This document shows positions 5,350 to 6,714 of a DNA stretch of 6,714 nucleotides, in pieces. The DNA comes from an uncultured Butyrivibrio sp. (GTDB lineage Bacteria; Bacillota; Clostridia; Lachnospirales; Lachnospiraceae), in NCBI GenBank assembly GCA_910577605.1, contig CAJTON010000003.1, positions 59,154 to 65,867 of the forward strand, in the 5' to 3' direction. Position numbers and translations under genes: made by a program. The first letter of the stretch is position 1; each line of letters starts with the position of its first letter. The notes under the pieces were generated by a model. That model was not told where the DNA came from. It was given only the letters and a program-made list of their open reading frames with translations, and did not search any database.

Positions 5350-6714
5350 TCATCTGCATGAATTACGGTACTGTACGGGCGTCATGTCGAACATCTTCTT
5401 GAACTGTCGGTTAAAATGCTCCACATTCTGATAGCCCACCGCGAGAGCGATATTCTCGACCGTCATATTGCCGTTTTTGAGCAGCACCTTCGCCTTTTTC
5501 ATACGCACATAGGCGACGTGCTCGCCGAAGGTCTTGCCGGACTTATCCTTAATGAACTTGGAGATATAAGGCTCCGACAAATGGAATCTAGCGGCAAGCG
5601 ATTCAAGCGTAACGTCCTGATAATTGTTCTGAATGTAATTTATTATAGCCATAAGCCGGTCGTCCTTTCCCGCGCCGTCGTTTCCGACCGAGGGGAGTTT
5701 GTTTACGGCAACCGTTAACGCGTGTATTGAGGCCTTTATGATGTCCTCGTCCATTCCGGCGCCCCAGTACATCCTGCCGTCGCAGGTTATTCCGACATAC
5801 GCCATAGCCTTTGAGGACGAACCGTGGGAAAGCGCGTGCTCCTCGTACACCGAAAGCTCGTAGCTGATACCGAAATACTGTTTTATCGTATTGCTCACCG
5901 CATCAAGACGTCCGTTTCCGTTGGCGTCCACAATAGTCTTCTTCTCGCCGCAGGCGATCGTCACCTCAGCCATGATTCCGTCGTTTTGCTTGAAATGGCA
6001 GTCCGTTATCTTAAAATAAGGCGAATATTCTATATAGTTGTTCTCAAATATTTCATATACCCACTGAGGCGAAAGCTCCTTGTGCTCCTCGTCTGACACC
6101 TGCTTGACAGCGTAGCCTACCTCCTCACGCATTTTTTCCGGAAGCGCTATACTGAAATTGGTCTTGAGGATATAGCTTACGCCGCCCTTTCCAGACTGGC
6201 TGTTTATACGGATAACATCCGCATCGTAAGTTCTTCCCACGTCCATAGGGTCGATAGGCAGATACGGTACGGTCCATTCCTTAAGTTTCTTATCCTCACG
6301 CCATGCCATACCCTTCGCGATAGCGTCCTGATGAGAGCCGGAAAACGCGGTAAACACCAGATCTCCCGCATAGGGCTGTCTGTCGTACACATGCATTCTC
6401 GTAAGGCGCTCGTATTTTTCCCTTATCGCGGGCATATCCGAAAATTCAAGCTGCGGGTCAAGCCCGTGAGAAAACATATTCATCGCAAGCGTGATTATGT
6501 CTACGTTGCCGGTCCTCTCCCCGTTTCCGAAAAGAGTTCCCTCTATCCTGTCCGCGCCCGCAAGCATTCCAAGCTCCGCGTCGCATACGCCGCTGCCCCT
6601 GTCGTTATGCGGGTGCAGACTAAGAACCACATTGTCCCTGTATTTGAGATTCTTGCTGACATATTCTATCTGCGTCGCGAAAACATGGGGCATGGCGGTC
6701 TCCACAGTGGCGGG
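5350..6714 (-). CDS. leuA: 2-isopropylmalate synthase fused to a C-terminal AraC-type DNA-binding domain (N-terminus outside the window)
   Basis: LeuA condenses acetyl-CoA with 2-oxoisovalerate, the first committed step of leucine synthesis. The frame is open to the window edge, giving 454 visible residues; numbering starts at the codon 6714-6712. The start PATVETAMPHV is mid-barrel LeuA sequence, so the apparent GTG start at 6705 is not real. Visible are metal-binding HPHNDRG (34-40), GNGERTGNVD (63-72) and NSQSGKGG (171-178), which fit the longer LeuA type. The C-terminal LeuA allosteric fold spans about 230-343, with GNGRLDA (266-272) and YEEHALSHG (290-298). After a short Gly/Asp linker comes a complete AraC/XylS domain at 352-451, with helix-turn-helix motifs near 368-390 and 417-440 and the typical YISKFIKDKSG, GYQNVEHFNRQFKK and TPVQYR blocks. 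A LeuA normally ends at the allosteric domain. About 200 N-terminal residues should lie outside. Enzyme and domain calls are secure; the regulatory role is inference. Confidence 0.95.
   Translation of the reverse strand, partial: PATVETAMPHVFATQIEYVSKNLKYRDNVVLSLHPHNDRGSGVCDAELGMLAGADRIEGTLFGNGERTGNVDIITLAMNMFSHGLDPQLEFSDMPAIREKYERLTRMHVYDRQPYAGDLVFTAFSGSHQDAIAKGMAWREDKKLKEWTVPYLPIDPMDVGRTYDADVIRINSQSGKGGVSYILKTNFSIALPEKMREEVGYAVKQVSDEEHKELSPQWVYEIFENNYIEYSPYFKITDCHFKQNDGIMAEVTIACGEKKTIVDANGNGRLDAVSNTIKQYFGISYELSVYEEHALSHGSSSKAMAYVGITCDGRMYWGAGMDEDIIKASIHALTVAVNKLPSVGNDGAGKDDRLMAIINYIQNNYQDVTLESLAARFHLSEPYISKFIKDKSGKTFGEHVAYVRMKKAKVLLKNGNMTVENIALAVGYQNVEHFNRQFKKMFDMTPVQYRNSCR

Noticed and set aside
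6703..6705. GTG at 6705 as the start of the leuA gene
   Set aside because: The frame stays open to the window edge with PAT preceding it, and the protein at this point is mid-barrel LeuA sequence; the true start lies outside.

Overview
The window is a stretch of bacterial chromosome in which every supported gene lies on the minus strand. Moderate G+C, AGGAGG-type ribosome binding sites, near-consensus extended -10 promoters, a tRNA without an encoded CCA end, and protein styles that resemble gut Clostridia suggest a Firmicute. Oscillospiraceae/Ruminococcus-like is my best guess, judged from memory and not from a database match.

Layout in the direction of transcription (high to low coordinates): (1) 6714-5350 is the 3' two-thirds of a 2-isopropylmalate synthase gene (leuA). 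Its reading frame runs without a break into a complete AraC/XylS-type DNA-binding domain, so a leucine-biosynthesis enzyme with its allosteric domain is fused to a transcription factor. An intrinsic terminator follows. (2) 5287-5096 is a self-contained tRNA-Asn(GUU) unit with its own promoter and terminator. (3) 5054-4910 is a control region: a pair of 14-bp direct repeats 20 bp apart, a strong extended -10 promoter, a leader with a small hairpin, and an AGGAGG site. (4) 4909-3515 encodes a 464-residue protein made of exact 40-residue TPR-like repeats and a very acidic spacer. (5) 3510-3391 is a 39-codon open frame that looks like the C-terminal stump of a SAM-dependent methyltransferase. (6) 3373-1 holds two ABC exporter half-transporters joined by a 4-base ATGA overlap; the second is cut by the window edge just before Walker B.

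The repeat protein, the stump and the ABC pair have no clear terminator or strong promoter between them, so they are probably one transcript read from the promoter at 4971-4999. The ABC pair should form a heterodimeric exporter of unknown substrate. The leuA fusion is the most unusual item: it joins catalysis, a leucine-sensing fold and DNA binding in one chain.
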